The notes beneath the pieces were generated by a model. It searched no databases. It was not told the DNA's origin and worked only from the letters and a program-made list of their open reading frames with translations. This document shows, piece by piece, positions 16,108 through 23,696 of a stretch of DNA of 38,374 nt. This DNA is from Sedimentisphaerales bacterium (lineage in GTDB: Bacteria > Planctomycetota > Phycisphaerae > Sedimentisphaerales > Anaerohalosphaeraceae). Position 1 is the first letter of the stretch; every line of letters starts with the position of its first letter. The translations under genes and the position numbers were made by a program. The DNA lies in the NCBI GenBank assembly GCA_016930745.1, contig JAFGGE010000238.1:1-38374 (forward strand), read 5' to 3'.

Positions 16108-17361
16108 TCACTGCATCTTATGGATACGAACCTGGATGTCCTGGGAATCCTTAAGCAATTCAATCAGTTTTCCCGTATCCGTCTGTCCGAAATGGTAGGG
16201 ATAGAGCACTTTCGGCTTCAAGGCCCGGGCGGCATCGGCGACCATCTCCGGCGTCATGGTATAAGGCAGATTCATCGGGAGAAACGCCACATCGATCCCT
16301 TTAAGCTCCTTCATTTCCGGGGTATTTTCCGTGTCTGCCGCTATATATACACGGATATCCCCCAGGGTCAGTATATATCCATTGCCCTGTCCCTTGGGAT
16401 GATACGGCTCCCCGCCGGGCCGCTTGTTTACAATATTATACGCCGGCACCGCTTCGATCCGTATTCCCTGCACTTGCTTGACATCGCCGTTTTTTACTAC
16501 GATTCCCATAGGGACGCTTGCTTTGCACGCCGACGTCAGGAGAATATCGGTTCCTTCCTTGGATACGATCTTGACCGCTTTCGGATCAAGATGATCCCGA
16601 TGCTCGTGCGTGATCAGAATCACATCCGCTTTGGGCATTTTGGAATAATCGGCCAGGTTGCTCCACGGATCCACATGGATGATCTTTCCCGCATACGACA
16701 GCATAAGCGTACCATGGCCGATCAGGGTGATTTTCACCTCGCTTTTTGCTTTCTGAATCACATCGACGGCAAAGTCGTTTTCCGCAGGGGCCTCTTTGAC
16801 GGAAACCTTGGCAGAATCCATTCTTTTCTCCGGAATGTCCCGTCTTTGGAATTCCAAAGTGCCCCATGGGGTCGAGTCGGTCTGTCCATTTTCGACGTTG
16901 AACAACTCCACAGACATTCCATTCATCCCGGCTTTTCGATGGGATATCGACATGGTCTGCACCTGGCCATTCGCATTCGAACGCTCCGTCGTGGAAATCG
17001 CCCTGTTATCGACAATATCCCAGGATCCCATGACGGACGTGCCCTGGTTGTCGCATCCCGCCTCGACGACCTGATCCCTGTTTTCGATCCGGAAGATCAT
17101 GCCCCGATAAGAATACTCGCCGATGCGGAAGTCAATCGCAATCATCCAACCGTCCAACTGCCAGGAATACTCTACTTCGATGGATTGACCGTCGTCGGTC
17201 GTCGCCGTCCAGGTCCCGATCATCCATTCAAATCCTTCCTGCCGGACCAGATCCTGCAAGCGCATCTGCGCAAAGGTTTGTCCTGCCATACCAATCAGGG
17301 ATACCAATACGAGGAATAAGATTCCGCACATTTTGCCGCTTACTCTGTTCTTCGCGTTCAT
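16108..17361 (-). CDS. secreted two-domain protein: lipocalin-like domain plus metallo-beta-lactamase fold
   Basis: A 417-residue exported protein. After a signal peptide (about 1-32, ending near TFAQM) comes a beta-rich domain of about 140 residues (WMIGTWTATTDDG, WQLDGWMIAIDF), resembling small lipocalin-like or DUF1579-type barrels. The C-terminal 220 residues are a UlaG-like metallo-beta-lactamase domain: IGHGTLMLSYAGKIIHVDPW, the metal motif HEHRDHLD, then AADTENTPEM and the late histidine in LYPYHFGQTD. All expected metal ligands are present. ATG 17361 has AGGAG seven bases upstream. It is 45 bases ahead of the rhamnogalacturonan lyase and is probably the first gene of that operon. The substrate is unknown; family members hydrolyse lactones and phosphoesters. 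Confidence 0.85.
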   Translation of the reverse strand: MNAKNRVSGKMCGILFLVLVSLIGMAGQTFAQMRLQDLVRQEGFEWMIGTWTATTDDGQSIEVEYSWQLDGWMIAIDFRIGEYSYRGMIFRIENRDQVVEAGCDNQGTSVMGSWDIVDNRAISTTERSNANGQVQTMSISHRKAGMNGMSVELFNVENGQTDSTPWGTLEFQRRDIPEKRMDSAKVSVKEAPAENDFAVDVIQKAKSEVKITLIGHGTLMLSYAGKIIHVDPWSNLADYSKMPKADVILITHEHRDHLDPKAVKIVSKEGTDILLTSACKASVPMGIVVKNGDVKQVQGIRIEAVPAYNIVNKRPGGEPYHPKGQGNGYILTLGDIRVYIAADTENTPEMKELKGIDVAFLPMNLPYTMTPEMVADAARALKPKVLYPYHFGQTDTGKLIELLKDSQDIQVRIHKMQ

Positions 17362-17416
17362 AACCAATCTCCTTCTATTGCGTTGTCCAAATACATGCGT
17401 TTCTACATGCACAATA

Positions 17417-17444
17417 GTACAATCAATTCACATTATCATTGTAC
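17417..17444. repeat. inverted repeat GTACAAT/ATTGTAC
   Basis: GTACAAT at 17417-17423 and its exact complement ATTGTAC at 17438-17444 are 21 bases apart centre to centre, or two helical turns, as for a dimeric repressor. It lies between the MBL/lyase operon and the small membrane-protein gene and overlaps a candidate -10 box. Confidence 0.5.
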
Positions 17445-17458
17445 AACATCGACAGCAA
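17430..17458 (-). promoter_or_regulatory. candidate promoter of the MBL-fold/PL11/GH39 operon
   Basis: On the minus strand, TTGCTG (17453-17458) and TAATGT (17430-17435) are 17 bases apart. Both boxes deviate from consensus, but the -10 box lies inside the inverted repeat, as expected for a regulated promoter. Confidence 0.35.
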
Positions 17459-17502
17459 GCCATTATCATTATAGGGCCAGATCCATTCCTTACGCCATTA
17501 TC
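17431..17502. repeat. CATTATC direct repeats, three copies
   Basis: CATTATCATT occurs at 17431-17440 and 17461-17470, exactly 30 bases apart, and CATTATC again at 17496-17502. The regular placement upstream of the + strand gene suggests a binding site; the half-site also resembles part of a Fur box. Confidence 0.4.
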
Positions 17503-17593
17503 TCTTTAGGAAATTTTTGTCACATCCATGAAACATCGGCGTCTACAGAGAGTAACTATACGAAACGAAGCCTATTCAAAAGGAGAGCAAACA

Positions 17594-17869
17594 ATGTCGA
17601 ACCAGCAGATTCTTATGGTCATCGGTGTAGTATGCCTGGTTATTTGTGCCGTCCTTGTGTTTGTGGCGGCGGAGCGATATCAGACAAACGCGAATAATGT
17701 CAGGGCAATGAACCAGATGCAGCAAAACAGCCCGGTGGGCGGCATGGGAGGAATGCTTGGTCCTATGAAGCCGGCGACACCGGCGGCGACCAAGTATGCC
17801 GGAGCCGGAGCGGCGCTATCCGGGATCGTTGGCGTGACTCTGTTGGCGATGAGCAGGAAAAAAAGGTGA
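17594..17869 (+). CDS. small membrane protein, function unknown
   Basis: A 91-residue protein that I do not recognise. A hydrophobic helix at about residues 6-25 is followed by a polar Asn/Met/Gln/Gly/Pro-rich linker (MNQMQQNSPVGGMGGML) and a second hydrophobic helix at about 68-86, ending in the basic tail SRKKR. Both ends therefore probably face the same side of the membrane. ATG 17594 is fixed by AGGAG at 17581-17585; the frame is open upstream to 17528, but without a ribosome-binding site. It stands alone, divergent from the MBL/lyase operon and convergent with the dockerin-tailed protein gene. Direct repeats and an inverted repeat lie in its upstream region. Confidence 0.75.
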   Translation: MSNQQILMVIGVVCLVICAVLVFVAAERYQTNANNVRAMNQMQQNSPVGGMGGMLGPMKPATPAATKYAGAGAALSGIVGVTLLAMSRKKR

Positions 17870-17921
17870 CACAACACGGACTCACCAAAAAATTCACCGC
17901 ACACTATTCCCCGGCATTCCT

Positions 17922-17943
17922 CAGCTTCCTGTAAATGAAGCTG
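17922..17943. other. short hairpin between convergent genes
   Basis: CAGCTTC (17922-17928) pairs with GAAGCTG (17937-17943) around an eight-base loop. There is no T run on either strand, so it is at best a weak bidirectional terminator. Confidence 0.25.
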
Positions 17944-17995
17944 TTCTGAAGAAAGGAGTATTTCTGTTTTTGCGCTGTAGGGCCTGTCGCCGTTA

Positions 17996-19255
17996 TTACG
18001 GAGCGAGCCAGGATTCGAGAAACACAAGAAGATCGGCCATATCGATCTGCTCATCCTTCGGCTCGGCAATATCACACTGAGATTGAAAGGCCGGCTCTCC
18101 GGAAACCGAAAGAAACGAGCCGGCAAGGAATGTGAAATCGTGAAAATCCACATCAAAATCCGAATCGAAGTCGCCGATAAGCTGGGGCGGTGCTTCGATG
18201 GGGCGCATTTCAAAATCGGCAGTGTCCCGATCAAAGGCCAGCTTTAAAGGGAAACCCAATGGGTCCTCTCCGTCCACAAGCGGGAAGATTCCAAGGATAC
18301 TGAACTCCTGGACAGGATGTCCCAGAGCAGCGACGAAATCCAGACCCTGGCCGGCCTGAAAGGCTCCGAATCTTTGACCATCCACTTCGACTTTGAAAGG
18401 ATGATCAAAGCCAACCGGAAACTCTATGATTTCCGTAAAACGGCCCTCGTCGGTCATGGTATAGGTATACCCCCAGGCCAGAGGCGGATCAAACCAGGTT
18501 CGGGTTGGGACATCGGTAAACGTAAAGCCTCCCTCGGGCAATATCCCACTGGGCATGACAGGGTACTGCTGGATCTGGCCACGCTGAAGATCCCTGGCAT
18601 ATTGAACAAGCACCTCGACATTCAGAGACTGAACCTGCCCATTATAGCCGGTAGTCAAATCGCTCTCGCTGTCCATGTAGAGACGGATCGTATCGCCGGC
18701 AGGTACTTCAAAGACACCTAGCCAACCGGATCCGGTAATCATTTGATCCAGCAAAGTTACACCGGCAGTTACATCTTCCAACAGAATATAGGCCTCGCCA
18801 AGAGAACGATAGTTGCTGTAAAGATGGGCATATACATGTTCCGTAAAGGCAGGGACATAGACCCGCAGCGGGACCAATTGCCCTGCCGCATCGCCTGGCG
18901 CAGTAGCCGTCAATTCGCCTTGCACAGAGGTGCGGGGAAATTCAAATTTGCCGTCCATGAACTGGACGGAGGTGTTCATGCGAATCGTATACCAATCGGC
19001 GAATGGAGGTTCGCCGGCCATAAGCATGCCTACTCCGCCGATGTTAACTCCCCCGCCCCAATAGGTCCGGATTATTTCTCTGGGTTCCCCCGCCCCCGTA
19101 TAATAATGCATCCGGGATTGATACGGTCCCTGCGTCCATTGAAGAAGTTCCCATGTGACCTGCCCCTCGACGAGTTGGATGCAGTTTACTAGAAAGAGAC
19201 CAACACCCAATCCACACAACACCCTCTTTCTCGACCGACCGTCCTTTGTTCTCAT
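17996..19255 (-). CDS. secreted protein with planctomycete dockerin-like C-terminus
   Basis: A 419-residue exported protein. A basic N-terminus and hydrophobic core (about residues 10-30, ending near VEGQ) form the signal peptide. The central 330 residues are beta-rich and acidic, with no recognised catalytic motif. The C-terminal 60 residues contain two dockerin-like or EF-hand-like repeats, GDFDSDFDVDFHDFTFLAGSF and DEQIDMADLLVFLESWL, a tail widespread on secreted proteins of Phycisphaerae. ATG 19255 follows GGGAGG by eight bases. A consensus promoter lies at 19321-19349. The gene stands alone on its transcript. The tail could anchor it to a cell-surface partner or a sorting system, but no cohesin is visible in this window. 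Confidence 0.82.
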   Translation of the reverse strand: MRTKDGRSRKRVLCGLGVGLFLVNCIQLVEGQVTWELLQWTQGPYQSRMHYYTGAGEPREIIRTYWGGGVNIGGVGMLMAGEPPFADWYTIRMNTSVQFMDGKFEFPRTSVQGELTATAPGDAAGQLVPLRVYVPAFTEHVYAHLYSNYRSLGEAYILLEDVTAGVTLLDQMITGSGWLGVFEVPAGDTIRLYMDSESDLTTGYNGQVQSLNVEVLVQYARDLQRGQIQQYPVMPSGILPEGGFTFTDVPTRTWFDPPLAWGYTYTMTDEGRFTEIIEFPVGFDHPFKVEVDGQRFGAFQAGQGLDFVAALGHPVQEFSILGIFPLVDGEDPLGFPLKLAFDRDTADFEMRPIEAPPQLIGDFDSDFDVDFHDFTFLAGSFLSVSGEPAFQSQCDIAEPKDEQIDMADLLVFLESWLAP

Positions 19256-19320
19256 CACACAATCCTCCCACATGAAACCTAACAGTTGATTGTAAACCTC
19301 TCAGACTCCGACAGGCGAGG

Positions 19321-19349
19321 ATTGTAGCAATCCGCATTCTGAACGTCAA
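19321..19349 (-). promoter_or_regulatory. promoter of the dockerin-tailed protein gene
   Basis: On the minus strand, TTGACG (19344-19349) and TACAAT (19321-19326) are separated by 17 bases. The leader to ATG 19255 is about 60 bases. The -35 box is only 13 bases beyond the 3' end of the upstream serine hydrolase gene. Confidence 0.75.
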
Positions 19350-19361
19350 GAGGCATTCTTT

Positions 19362-20531
19362 TTACCGAATGGCCTGGAAGGCGAGATCGACGACTTTTGT
19401 ACGGATGGGTTTGGAAGACCCTTTGTCGTTGGGATGAACGCGGTTGGTCAGGATGATGACAAACAGATTGTTTTCCGGGTCGCAGACAAGACTTGTTCCC
19501 GTATAGCCGCTGTGGCAGAAAGCGGACGGCGAGGCATACTGACCTTTGATCCAGGAATAGCTGGACGACAGATCAAAACCGCACGCCCTACCGAGGGCCT
19601 GCTCGGTCGTCAGTAATCGTACAGCATCGGGGGATAGGATCTGTTTCTGATTCCATTGCCCCCCTGCCAGCAGCATACGGCACAGAATCGCCAGATCGGC
19701 GGCACAGGAAAAAACGCCCGCATTGCCCGAGTTTCCGGCCATCAGCTCAGCCAGCGGATCATGGACCGAGCCGCGCAGGGCTTTGCCATCGCGAACTTCG
19801 GTGGCGGCGATACGGCTTTGCCAGTCGGCGGGCGGATTGAATGTGGTATGAGTCATGTTCAGGGATTCAAAGAGGTTCTGTTGGGCAAATTCGGCGAGGC
19901 TCTGTCCGCTGATGCGTTCGATGATGCGGCCCAAAATGATATAATTGAGGCAACTGTAGCGAAATTCGGCGCCCGGCTCGCTCAACGGCTCCAAGGAGCA
20001 GATTTTTTCTACCACTTTATCCGGGCAGGGAGTACCGTACGCCTTGGCCAGCGGCGCTGCGGAGGTATAGGCAGGCAGGCCGGAGGTGTGGGTCATGAGC
20101 TGTCGGACGGTAATGTCCTTTTTACCGTTGGCGGCAAACTCGGGAAGATAAGCGGCGACAGAGATATCCAGTGTCAGCTTGCCTCGGTCCCAGAGGATCA
20201 GGGCGCAGGTCGCTGTGGCGACGGGCTTGGTGAGCGAGGCCAGATCGAAGATAGTATCTTCCTGCATCGGTTCGACGACAGGCTCAAGAATGGCGCTGCC
20301 GAAGGCCTTGAGATAGAGAATCTTCTCCTGACCGATACAGACGACCGCGCCGGGGATATTGCCCTGCGCGATTTGTTCGGAGACCACGGCATCGATCCCG
20401 GCAAGGGTTTCAGGATCGAGATGCGGATATGGGGAACACCCGATAAGGAGGACGGCGAGCAGGATACCCACAGCGGCGCTGACGCCGGTGAAAAACCCCG
20501 TGTGCCGCAATCGCAGTCTTTTTGTATTCAT
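19362..20531 (-). CDS. class C beta-lactamase-family serine hydrolase, lipoprotein
   Basis: A 389-residue exported lipoprotein: a basic start, a hydrophobic helix and the lipobox LIGC with C32. The serine hydrolase signature SLTK (S99, K102) is present, then the tyrosine motif region RYSCLNY (Y192), in which cysteine replaces the usual asparagine or aspartate, and HSGYTG in place of the KTG box. These suit the penicillin-binding/esterase relatives (YbbE-like) rather than true beta-lactamases. It is divergent from a NamZ/DUF1343 gene. From memory, B. subtilis keeps ybbE and namZ (ybbC) in one muropeptide-recycling cluster, so a role on cell-wall peptides at the outer face is plausible. A promoter is visible at 20578-20607. 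Confidence 0.88.
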   Translation of the reverse strand: MNTKRLRLRHTGFFTGVSAAVGILLAVLLIGCSPYPHLDPETLAGIDAVVSEQIAQGNIPGAVVCIGQEKILYLKAFGSAILEPVVEPMQEDTIFDLASLTKPVATATCALILWDRGKLTLDISVAAYLPEFAANGKKDITVRQLMTHTSGLPAYTSAAPLAKAYGTPCPDKVVEKICSLEPLSEPGAEFRYSCLNYIILGRIIERISGQSLAEFAQQNLFESLNMTHTTFNPPADWQSRIAATEVRDGKALRGSVHDPLAELMAGNSGNAGVFSCAADLAILCRMLLAGGQWNQKQILSPDAVRLLTTEQALGRACGFDLSSSYSWIKGQYASPSAFCHSGYTGTSLVCDPENNLFVIILTNRVHPNDKGSSKPIRTKVVDLAFQAIR

Positions 20532-20577
20532 TCGCGCCGTCCGAACAAAAAACTATCTCTTAAAGCCATTCTATGGT

Positions 20578-20607
20578 ACTATACCGGAACATAAATAAAA
20601 TTGACAA
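20578..20607 (-). promoter_or_regulatory. promoter of the serine hydrolase gene
   Basis: On the minus strand, TTGTCA (20602-20607) and TATAGT (20578-20583) are separated by 18 bases. It lies in the divergent gap and its -35 box reaches to 14 bases before the NamZ start codon. I could not find an equally good promoter for the NamZ gene. Confidence 0.55.
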
Positions 20608-20620
20608 GGAGATTATTGTC

Positions 20621-21826
20621 ATGAACCGCCGAAAGATAGTTGTATCCTTTTTATGTGCGATGTTGCCGGGGACGGGTTGCTCGAAACCTGTCAGGACGGG
20701 GCTGGATAACATCGATCAATACCAGCGCCTTTTCGCCGACAAACGCGTGGGAATCGTGATGAACCACACGGCGGTCAACCGTAAGGGGCAAACGATTGTC
20801 GAGGTCTTTCGACACCTGCCTGCCGTCCGCGTGACAGCCCTGTTCGGGCCCGAACACGGATTCGCAGGGCTGGCCGAGGATGGCGCCGACGTGGAAGACG
20901 CCGCGATGGACGGGATTCCGGTATACAGTCTGTACGGGACCACCAACAAGCCGACCGCCGAGATGCTGCGGGATGTGGATGTTCTGGTGTTCGATATTCA
21001 GGACATCGGGGCGCGGTTTTATACCTACGTCTACACGATGGCCCTGGCGATGGAGGCGGCCGGGGAGCACGGCAAGGAATTCGTGGTGCTGGACCGGCCC
21101 AATCCGATCAACGGCGTGACGGTGGAAGGGAATCTGCTGGAGCCGAAGTTTGCCTCGTTTGTGGGACTGTATCCGATCCCGCTGCGGCACGGGATGACGG
21201 CCGGGGAGCTGGCACGGCTGTTTACGGGGCAGGGATGGCTGGCCGGCGGCGTCAAGCCGAAGCTGGAAGTGGTGCCGATGACGGGCTGGAAACGCAAGAT
21301 GTGGTATGACCAGACGGGTCTGGTATTCGTCAAACCCTCGCCGAATATGCCCAGCCTGGAGACAGCGGCCATATATCCGGGGCTCTGTCTGATCGAGGGG
21401 ACAAACCTATCGGAAGGACGCGGGACGGACAAGCCGTTTTTGCAGTTTGGAGCGCCGTGGGTGGATGCGACGGCCCTGTGTAAAGCCCTGAATACGCTGC
21501 GTCTGCCGGGGATTGAGTTTCAGCCGACCTCATTTGTTCCGGATTCGTCCAAGCATAAAGGACAATTGTGCCATGGAGCACGGATTCTGATTACAGACCG
21601 GGACAAAATAGAGGCCTATTGGACGGGGATTCAGGTTGTGGCCGTGCTGCATAAGATGTATCCGGAGAAGATGGAATTTCGAGCCGGCCACTTCGACCGG
21701 TTGTGCGGTACGGACAAGGTGCGTCAAACGATCCTTTCGGGAGGATTGCTGGTGGTTTTGCGGGACAGCTGGCAGATCGAAGTAAACCGGTTTGAAAAAA
21801 TGCGGAAGGAATACCTGCTATATTGA
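20621..21826 (+). CDS. namZ: DUF1343 / NamZ-type exo-beta-N-acetylmuramidase
   Basis: A 401-residue exported protein of the DUF1343 (GH171) family, which removes N-acetylmuramic acid from the non-reducing end of peptidoglycan fragments. Family landmarks are VGIVMNHTAVN, ALFGPEHGF, PVYSLYG, VFDIQDIGARFYTY, VLDRPNPING, PSPNMPSLETAAIYPG and EGTNLSEGRGTDKPF. The N-terminus is a short signal peptide, probably a lipoprotein (PGTGC). ATG 20621 follows AAGGAG by nine bases; the frame is open 48 bases further up, but without support. It is divergent from a serine hydrolase of the YbbE kind. Together they suggest scavenging of cell-wall fragments, the bacterium's own or from other cells. The family assignment is strong; the precise activity is known only for a few members. 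Confidence 0.9.
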   Translation: MNRRKIVVSFLCAMLPGTGCSKPVRTGLDNIDQYQRLFADKRVGIVMNHTAVNRKGQTIVEVFRHLPAVRVTALFGPEHGFAGLAEDGADVEDAAMDGIPVYSLYGTTNKPTAEMLRDVDVLVFDIQDIGARFYTYVYTMALAMEAAGEHGKEFVVLDRPNPINGVTVEGNLLEPKFASFVGLYPIPLRHGMTAGELARLFTGQGWLAGGVKPKLEVVPMTGWKRKMWYDQTGLVFVKPSPNMPSLETAAIYPGLCLIEGTNLSEGRGTDKPFLQFGAPWVDATALCKALNTLRLPGIEFQPTSFVPDSSKHKGQLCHGARILITDRDKIEAYWTGIQVVAVLHKMYPEKMEFRAGHFDRLCGTDKVRQTILSGGLLVVLRDSWQIEVNRFEKMRKEYLLY

Positions 21827-22021
21827 TAACCCAATTTCAAGATGAACCACTCCTCTTCGGTCTTCACAGGCCCCGGCAGACCACACATCTCCGCCTGCGA
21901 CGGAAAGATATCATCACACGATAGGCAAAATTGCACCGAATGGATGATTCTACATGATTTTCAAGCAAAATCTTCCTTTTCACAAGCCGGTCCAAAACCA
22001 AGAACCGCATAAACGGCCTTC

Positions 22022-22050
22022 TTGACACAACGAGGCAGAACCATTATAAT
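22022..22050 (+). promoter_or_regulatory. consensus promoter for the TPR lipoprotein-lspA operon
   Basis: TTGACA (22022-22027) and TATAAT (22045-22050) with a 17-base spacer match the sigma70 consensus at every position. The predicted start near 22057 leaves a leader of about 57 bases with GGAG before ATG 22114. Confidence 0.88.
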
Positions 22051-22113
22051 TATGGGATTCGTTGGATCGACAATGCCACAGAATCGCGAAGTGGATCACT
22101 GAAGGAGTATAGT

Positions 22114-23103
22114 ATGTTTGGACAGACCAGACGGACCCGGATCGCGGCAACCGTGCTGATCGGATTCATCCTGATTCTTTCCGGATGCGGACGGCAGGTC
22201 CGTTTTACCCCCCAGCAGGAGCAGGCGGTCAGTCTTTACGTCGACGCCATGATGCTCAACGACCTCAATGATCATGAAAAGGCTATTGATAAGCTCAATG
22301 CCGCGATCCTGCTGGATCCGGAGTTTGCCCTGGCGTATTCGATGAAGGGAGATATCTACCAGCAGGTACAGCAGTATGAAAAAAGCGCTGAGGCGTATGA
22401 GGCCGCCACAAAATTGGATCCCTGGTCGTTCAAGGACTTTTTCAACCTGGGCAAAGTAACCCAGATTATGAAACAGTGGTCGCGGGCCATTCAAGCCTAC
22501 GTGCGGGCCTGCGAGCTGGAGCCCCATCATTATCAGGTCCACATGAACACCGCTCAGTGCTATTATCAGGTCGAGGAGTTCGACAAAGCGGTGGAATATT
22601 CCCGCAGGGCCAAGGAGCTGGATCCGAAGATGGCCGATCCGGAATTGCTTCTGGGCGATATCCATGAGACACGGAACGACCATACCGAGGCGATTAGCGC
22701 CTATCGTCGGGCCCTGGAACTGGAAGGAAACAATCCCAAGATCATGGTTCCCCTGGCCGTGGCCTATCTGCGAACCAACCGGTACGATGCCGCCAGGGAA
22801 CTGCTGGACAGTGCGATCAAGATTGATCCAAAAAACGGAATGGCCCATCAATATATGGGATTTACCCTGCTCAAGCTCAAGGAGATCGATCAGGCCATTG
22901 CCAGTTACCAGACGGCGGTGGAACTGGATGAATTCGACTGGATGGCCCAGAAAGGCCTCGGCGTGGCGTATATTATGAAAAGCATCAATACCAGCAGCGA
23001 TCCACAGCTCAAAGCCAAAGGCCTGGCCGCATGGAACAGCTCGCTGAAAATCAAGCCGGATCAGCCCGAACTGCAGAAACTCCTGGAAAAATATTCTAAT
23101 TAG
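22114..23103 (+). CDS. TPR-repeat lipoprotein
   Basis: A 329-residue lipoprotein: a basic start, a hydrophobic helix and the lipobox LSGC with C25. The rest is a superhelix of about eight tetratricopeptide repeats; successive units show the A-Y/L-G-D/F-A-Y-A-L-P pattern (for example LAYSMKGDIYQQVQQYEKSAEAYEAATKLDP). TPR lipoproteins act as scaffolds in outer-membrane or cell-wall assembly, but no specific partner can be named. GGAG precedes the ATG, and a perfect consensus promoter drives it, so the protein is probably abundant. lspA follows after eight bases, and this gene product is itself a substrate for that peptidase. Confidence 0.9.
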   Translation: MFGQTRRTRIAATVLIGFILILSGCGRQVRFTPQQEQAVSLYVDAMMLNDLNDHEKAIDKLNAAILLDPEFALAYSMKGDIYQQVQQYEKSAEAYEAATKLDPWSFKDFFNLGKVTQIMKQWSRAIQAYVRACELEPHHYQVHMNTAQCYYQVEEFDKAVEYSRRAKELDPKMADPELLLGDIHETRNDHTEAISAYRRALELEGNNPKIMVPLAVAYLRTNRYDAARELLDSAIKIDPKNGMAHQYMGFTLLKLKEIDQAIASYQTAVELDEFDWMAQKGLGVAYIMKSINTSSDPQLKAKGLAAWNSSLKIKPDQPELQKLLEKYSN

Positions 23104-23111
23104 GCGATTTC

Positions 23112-23696
23112 ATGTCGGAGACAGGAACGCAAACCAAAGCCTCACAAGGCCAGGATGGCAACGCCAAACCCCGGCAGCGATTTACCCTGCCGTCTTTCTC
23201 GGCGCATCTGTTGTACTGGCCGATTGTGATCGTCGGCGTAATCGCCGATCTTTGGAGCAAGGCCGCGGTGCATACATGGCTGAGCGGCTTGCCCAGTCAA
23301 ACCCATGTTTTCATTGATGGCTATTTTCGCTTCGCCCTTCGGACCAATGATGGGGCGGCGTTCAGCATGTTTAAGGGACAGACAACGATCCTGCTTACGA
23401 TATCGTGTGTAGCGCTGATCGTGGTGCTGGGGCTTTTTCTCTTCGGCCAGGTGCGCAGCCGCCTGCTGCAGGTGGCTTTGGGCTTGTTCACGGCGGGAAT
23501 CATCGGTAATTTCTATGATCGGGCGTTTAACGACGGATTCGTCCGCGATTTCATCGAAGTGGTCATACCCATTATAAATTACCGCTGGCCGGCGTTCAAT
23601 GTGGCCGACAGTATGCTTTGCATAGCCGTGGGACTGATCCTGATCCACAGTTTCACATCATCATCTTCTCAAACACCTGTTCATCCACAAAAATAG
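23112..23696 (+). CDS. lspA: lipoprotein signal peptidase (signal peptidase II)
   Basis: A 194-residue inner-membrane aspartyl protease that cleaves lipoprotein signal peptides at the lipidated cysteine. Four hydrophobic helices are visible. The conserved blocks are FALRTNDGAAFSMF, GIIGNFYDRAFNDGFVRDF with catalytic D146, and WPAFNVADS with catalytic D166. An extra polar N-terminus of about 30 residues precedes the first helix. It lies eight bases after a TPR lipoprotein gene and is probably cotranscribed. The last 44 bases overlap the 3' end of the convergent bifunctional-nuclease gene; the Ser/Thr/Pro-rich tail SSSSQTPVHPQK is encoded there and is probably dispensable. Confidence 0.96.
   Translation: MSETGTQTKASQGQDGNAKPRQRFTLPSFSAHLLYWPIVIVGVIADLWSKAAVHTWLSGLPSQTHVFIDGYFRFALRTNDGAAFSMFKGQTTILLTISCVALIVVLGLFLFGQVRSRLLQVALGLFTAGIIGNFYDRAFNDGFVRDFIEVVIPIINYRWPAFNVADSMLCIAVGLILIHSFTSSSSQTPVHPQK

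Noticed and set aside
16078..17319. 413-residue + strand frame opposite the MBL-fold gene
   Set aside because: It is the reverse of a gene with a signal peptide and the HEHRDHLD motif; its own sequence shows no domain.
21724..21936. 70-residue minus-strand frame between namZ and the TPR gene
   Set aside because: Its first half reads like protein, but it overlaps the namZ 3' end by about 100 bases, has no clear ribosome-binding site and matches no family.
21827..22113. Search for a tRNA or small RNA gene in the longest gene-free gap
   Set aside because: I see no cloverleaf, CCA end or terminator hairpin; only the promoter at 22022-22050 is supported.
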